Of a stretch of DNA of 24,045 nucleotides, positions 22,045 through 24,045 are shown in pieces. The notes below the pieces were generated by a model that saw nothing but the letters and a program-made list of their open reading frames with translations, ran no database searches and was not told the origin of the DNA. Positions within the stretch are counted from its first letter, which is position 1; the number at the start of each line of letters is the position of its first letter. The position numbers were made by a program, and so were the translations under genes. Origin of the DNA: a virus; the IMG/VR virus record IMGVR_UViG_3300032797_000076, positions 1 through 24,045 of that record; one strand, written 5' to 3'.

Positions 22045-22869
22045 ATGAAGACGAAAAGGGTCTTAGGTTTCAAACTTGCCCGCCCCGATGGATTTGATTT
22101 CTACACTGGAAAGACTATCAATTACCGTGAAAATGTTGGTCAGATAGTCAGACCACCAAAGCCGAATGCATCGTTGGGAGTTTGTAGTTCAGGTGTTTTG
22201 CACGCCAGCAAGAACCCGAAAGATTGCTTTGTCGGCGCTAATATACCTTGTTCCGCATATCGGGTAAGCGGTATCCCCGTTTGTGGAGACAAAACGAAAT
22301 GGGGATTTATTGAACTGAAAGTTATCCGTGAAATCAGTGATTTAGATAAACTGTTTGGGTGGAAGTATTCCGAAGTCATCAACCCAATTTATCCTTTTAA
22401 ACTACGCCAGGTTACACAAGTAACCAATGAACAAATAGACCTATTAAGACAATGGGCTTCGGTCAGGGCTTCGGTCTGGGATTCGGTCTGGGATTCGGTC
22501 AGGGATTCGGTCTGGGCTTCGGTCAGGGATTCGGTCTGGGCTTCGGTCTGGGCTTCGGTCAGGGATTCGGTCTGGGCTTCGGTCTGGGATTCGGTCTGGG
22601 ATTCGGTCTGGGCTTCGGTCAGGGATTCGGTCTGGGGTTCGGTCAGGGATTCGGTCTGGGCTTCGGTCAGGGCTTCGGTCAGGGATTACGTCAGTTCACT
22701 ATTCCCCAATATCAAAAAGTGGAAGTTTACCAAACATAAAGCGGGAATTTATCCATTCCAGCCAGCAGTGGATTTATGGAGACAGGGAATAGTCCCTAGC
22801 TTTGATGGTAAGTTGTGGCACCTCCATTCAGGGGAAAAAGCAACGATTATTTGGGAAGGAAAACTCTAA
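22045..22869 (+). CDS. DUF7666-like protein with 19 SVW/SVR tetrapeptide repeats, 274 aa
   Basis: ATG 22045 follows GGGGAGGG. Residues 1-110 resemble the N-terminal module (DUF7666-like) of phage proteins: a 'G-V-L-H-A-S-K-N-P-K-D-C' phrase, then strands ending 'F-I-E-L-K-V-I-R-E-I'. Residues 138-213 are 19 units of four, [A/D/G]-S-V-[W/R]. A C-terminal domain follows (YPFQPAVDLWRQGIVPSFDGK). Trp on one side and Arg on the other may form an extended ladder. I know similar 'SVWDSV' tails in phage proteins without an assigned role. The gene lies between the metallopeptidase and a coiled-coil gene. Function unknown. Confidence 0.65.
   Translation: MKTKRVLGFKLARPDGFDFYTGKTINYRENVGQIVRPPKPNASLGVCSSGVLHASKNPKDCFVGANIPCSAYRVSGIPVCGDKTKWGFIELKVIREISDLDKLFGWKYSEVINPIYPFKLRQVTQVTNEQIDLLRQWASVRASVWDSVWDSVRDSVWASVRDSVWASVWASVRDSVWASVWDSVWDSVWASVRDSVWGSVRDSVWASVRASVRDYVSSLFPNIKKWKFTKHKAGIYPFQPAVDLWRQGIVPSFDGKLWHLHSGEKATIIWEGKL
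22456..22683 (+). repeat. 12-nt tandem repeat, 19 copies (coding)
   Basis: Each unit is G(C/A/G)T-TCG-GTC-(T/A)GG. The codons TCG and GTC are invariant in all 19 units; only the second base of codon 1 and the first base of codon 4 vary. Order: AR AW DW DR DW AR DW AW AR DW AW DW DW AR DW GR DW AR AR (first and fourth residues). Confidence 0.95.
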
Positions 22870-22876
22870 AGTAAGA

Positions 22877-22901
22877 GGCATAATAGGGGCAAAAAGTAGG
22901 G
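22877..22901 (+). repeat. 25-nt direct repeat, copy 2 (leader of coiled-coil gene)
   Basis: Identical to 22012-22036 over 25 nt and preceded, as near the earlier gene, by a stop codon context TCTAAAGTAA. The downstream ribosome binding site is GGAGGGG and the start is ATG 22911. Confidence 0.9.
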
Positions 22902-22910
22902 AGGGGAATT

Positions 22911-23285
22911 ATGCCACAGTCACTGAAGGTCAGGTTCAACGGAAACAAAACGGAGGTCTTGGAGTATGTCAGAATGTGGGGTCGGCAAAAGGCAATGTCC
23001 AAGTTCGAGGTCCGCGACTATATCGCATTTAGTAAGTTTCTTGAGGCAGAAACAAAAGACCCGGGCTTTGGTCTACGTCCTCTTCTCGGTGACTCCTGTA
23101 ATTCCTTTAGCATGTCAAATTTTCTGGATACGGTTGTTAACAAGATTGATACGCTTAGAAAAGAGAGGGATGATGCGAGGGCGGAATTGAAACAGGCCCG
23201 GTTAGAGATTGAATATCTGAGGACTCAACAGGCATTAGAGATTGAGCCAAAACTACAACAGGTCATGGCCGAGTGTGAAATTTGA
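22911..23285 (+). CDS. Coiled-coil protein, 124 aa
   Basis: The start is ATG 22911 with GGAGGGG upstream. Residues 12-45 contain helices (EVLEYVRMWGRQKAMSKF) that could be a small helix-turn-helix. Residues 70-124 are a strongly predicted coiled coil (NKIDTLRKERDDARAELKQA and on), with heptad-like Leu/Ile spacing. It would be dimeric or trimeric. There is no signal peptide. I do not recognise the family; a DNA-binding or scaffold-type accessory role is possible. The leader is the repeated 25-nt element. Confidence 0.65.
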   Translation: MPQSLKVRFNGNKTEVLEYVRMWGRQKAMSKFEVRDYIAFSKFLEAETKDPGFGLRPLLGDSCNSFSMSNFLDTVVNKIDTLRKERDDARAELKQARLEIEYLRTQQALEIEPKLQQVMAECEI

Positions 23286-23297
23286 GAGGATTAAGAC

Positions 23298-23642
23298 ATG
23301 GTGGTTGAAACATTTACTCTGCAACTTCCCAGGTGGCGGTTAAAGCAGTGCCCTAAATGCCAGGGTGATATGTCCCATGATGGCTCAGACCGCTCCTGGG
23401 TATGCCTCCAATGCGGTCACAGAGACTATGATGATGAACCGTTGCCATTTCTTTACGGGCAAGGCCAGTTTGATAAGCACTTCGGCCAATCACTACGGCC
23501 AGTATCTTGGCACCGGCCATGTGAAGTAACCTGCCCTCAGTGCAAGAAGACCCGGATAATAACTGGGCCAACAACAAGCGGACTTTGCGGTCGCTGTGCC
23601 CAAGTTTTAAGGCACGCAAAAGAAAAGGAACAGGGAAGATGA
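23298..23642 (+). CDS. Double zinc-ribbon protein, 114 aa
   Basis: ATG 23298 follows GAGGATTAAG. Two CxxC/CxxC zinc ribbons are visible: C18-x2-C21 with C36-x2-C39, and C79-x2-C82 with C97-x2-C100. The linker contains aromatic residues and Asp (DDEPLPFLYGQGQ). The C-terminal end is basic. Such proteins typically bind nucleic acid or a partner polymerase. It overlaps the next gene by ATGA. No catalytic motif was seen. Confidence 0.7.
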   Translation: MVVETFTLQLPRWRLKQCPKCQGDMSHDGSDRSWVCLQCGHRDYDDEPLPFLYGQGQFDKHFGQSLRPVSWHRPCEVTCPQCKKTRIITGPTTSGLCGRCAQVLRHAKEKEQGR

Positions 23643-23938
23643 AACGGATTGATTTATTGGCGATAATCTCGGTTGTGGTTATCTTTGCAGGGGGATTTCT
23701 CCTCGGAATAAACTGGCCGTCCTCACCAAGCCATGCCTTTGTTCCTATGAATCAACACCAAGCCATTGAGTTTGTTGAATCTTGCATTGCTTCCCACCAA
23801 CAGTACATAGACCATCCCGAATGGTGCGATAACAAAACGGGCTCGGTGGATTTCAATCAACGAGTGAACGAAAACTACAAGGGTTTGCTGGAATATTTGA
23901 AGATACTTTGGAAGGAGGGAAAAATCTATGGAAGGTAG
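23639..23938 (+). CDS. Membrane-anchored small protein, 99 aa
   Basis: ATG 23639 overlaps the preceding stop (ATGA), with CAGGGAAG as ribosome binding site. Residues 5-24 (DLLAIISVVVIFAGGFLLGI) form a membrane helix with K2/R3 in front, so the remaining 75 residues should be outside (N-in). The outer part has two cysteines (C48 and C63, ESCIASHQQYIDHPEWC), possibly disulfide-bonded, and a helix at the end. I do not recognise the family; a superinfection, envelope or lysis-related function is conceivable. Confidence 0.6.
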   Translation: MKRIDLLAIISVVVIFAGGFLLGINWPSSPSHAFVPMNQHQAIEFVESCIASHQQYIDHPEWCDNKTGSVDFNQRVNENYKGLLEYLKILWKEGKIYGR

Positions 23939-24045
23939 GGTAGAAAGGATACTAACCGACAATAGCCATGAACGTCTCAAGGCAGTTTGGGATGGGGAAC
24001 GGTTTGCTCTTGTGCATGAAAACAAAGGCCAACAACCCTATAGTA
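23928..24045 (+). CDS. Partial gene at window end, 39 aa visible
   Basis: ATG 23928 overlaps the end of the preceding gene and has a strong GAAGGAGGG upstream. The frame is open to the end of the window. The visible residues (MEGRVERILTDNSHERLKAV) are charged, with strand-like FALVHENKG later. It is too short to assign. Confidence 0.5.
   Translation, partial: MEGRVERILTDNSHERLKAVWDGERFALVHENKGQQPYS

Noticed and set aside
22456-22683. Diversity-generating retroelement variable repeat
   Set aside because: One state of each variable site is A, as in adenine mutagenesis, but no reverse transcriptase, template repeat or accessory gene is visible and the tandem layout is explained by slippage.
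22456-22683. CRISPR array
   Set aside because: Units are contiguous 12-mers without spacers and lie in frame in a gene; no cas gene is present. The PD-(D/E)XK nuclease has Cas4-like features but sits far away among phage lysis genes.
22452-22739. ORF of 95 aa reading Gly-Phe-Gly-Leu/Gln repeats
   Set aside because: It is the shifted frame of the 12-nt array; no ribosome binding site precedes ATG 22452, and the flanking genic frame has better start and conserved-looking domains.
1-24045. Reverse-strand ORFs, for example 9626-10000, 4294-4764 and 3536-3892
   Set aside because: Each lies opposite a much longer gene with a recognisable domain or strong ribosome binding site; the translated sequences are low-complexity shadows.

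Overview
The window reads as one stretch of a tailed double-stranded DNA bacteriophage (Caudoviricetes) genome from an uncultured source. Nearly every gene is on the + strand, with tight packing, ATGA or short overlaps, and strong GGAGG-type ribosome binding sites. A lipobox protein and rho-independent terminators point to a bacterial host, which the sequence does not identify. No terminase, DNA polymerase, integrase, tRNA, IS element or CRISPR array is visible.

Layout. (1) 1-2599: the end of a probable portal protein, a small ORF, a lipoprotein that looks like an added 'moron' gene, a 261-bp gap and a Gly/Pro-rich unknown protein. (2) 2606-8263: a 1885-residue giant protein with a ParB/ddrB-like module and C-terminal hydrophobic helices, probably a polyvalent or ejected virion protein. 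(3) 8269-10663: a Cys-rich ORF, a terminator hairpin, scaffold, major capsid protein and a decoration-like protein, with hairpins after the capsid and decoration genes. (4) 10728-18839: an FmdB-type zinc ribbon, small structural ORFs, a tail/fibre protein with ten approximately 20-residue repeats, a connector-like protein, a split pectate-lyase-like tailspike with a duplicated C-terminal domain, and a 776-residue tail protein with a carbohydrate-binding-like insert. (5) 18855-20800: a PD-(D/E)XK nuclease with Fe-S-type cysteines, a permuted papain-like peptidase, an XhlA/holin-like membrane protein and a small ORF, closed by a strong terminator. (6) 20875-24045: a second transcription unit from a sigma70-type promoter that appears to give a leaderless mRNA. 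It holds a small HTH protein, two tiny Cys proteins, a terminator, an HExxH metallopeptidase, a protein with 19 copies of a 12-nt repeat, a coiled-coil protein, a double zinc-ribbon protein, a membrane-anchored protein and a partial gene.

No tape measure or tail tube gene lies between capsid and lysis genes. With the large internal protein and nozzle-sized tail protein this suggests a short-tailed (podovirus-like) virion, which is an inference. The most unusual structures are the 19-copy [AD]SV[WR] repeat, the tailspike split into three reading frames with a duplicated C-terminal domain, related leaders repeated before several genes in the last unit, and the C9 tract abutting the promoter of a leaderless HTH gene.
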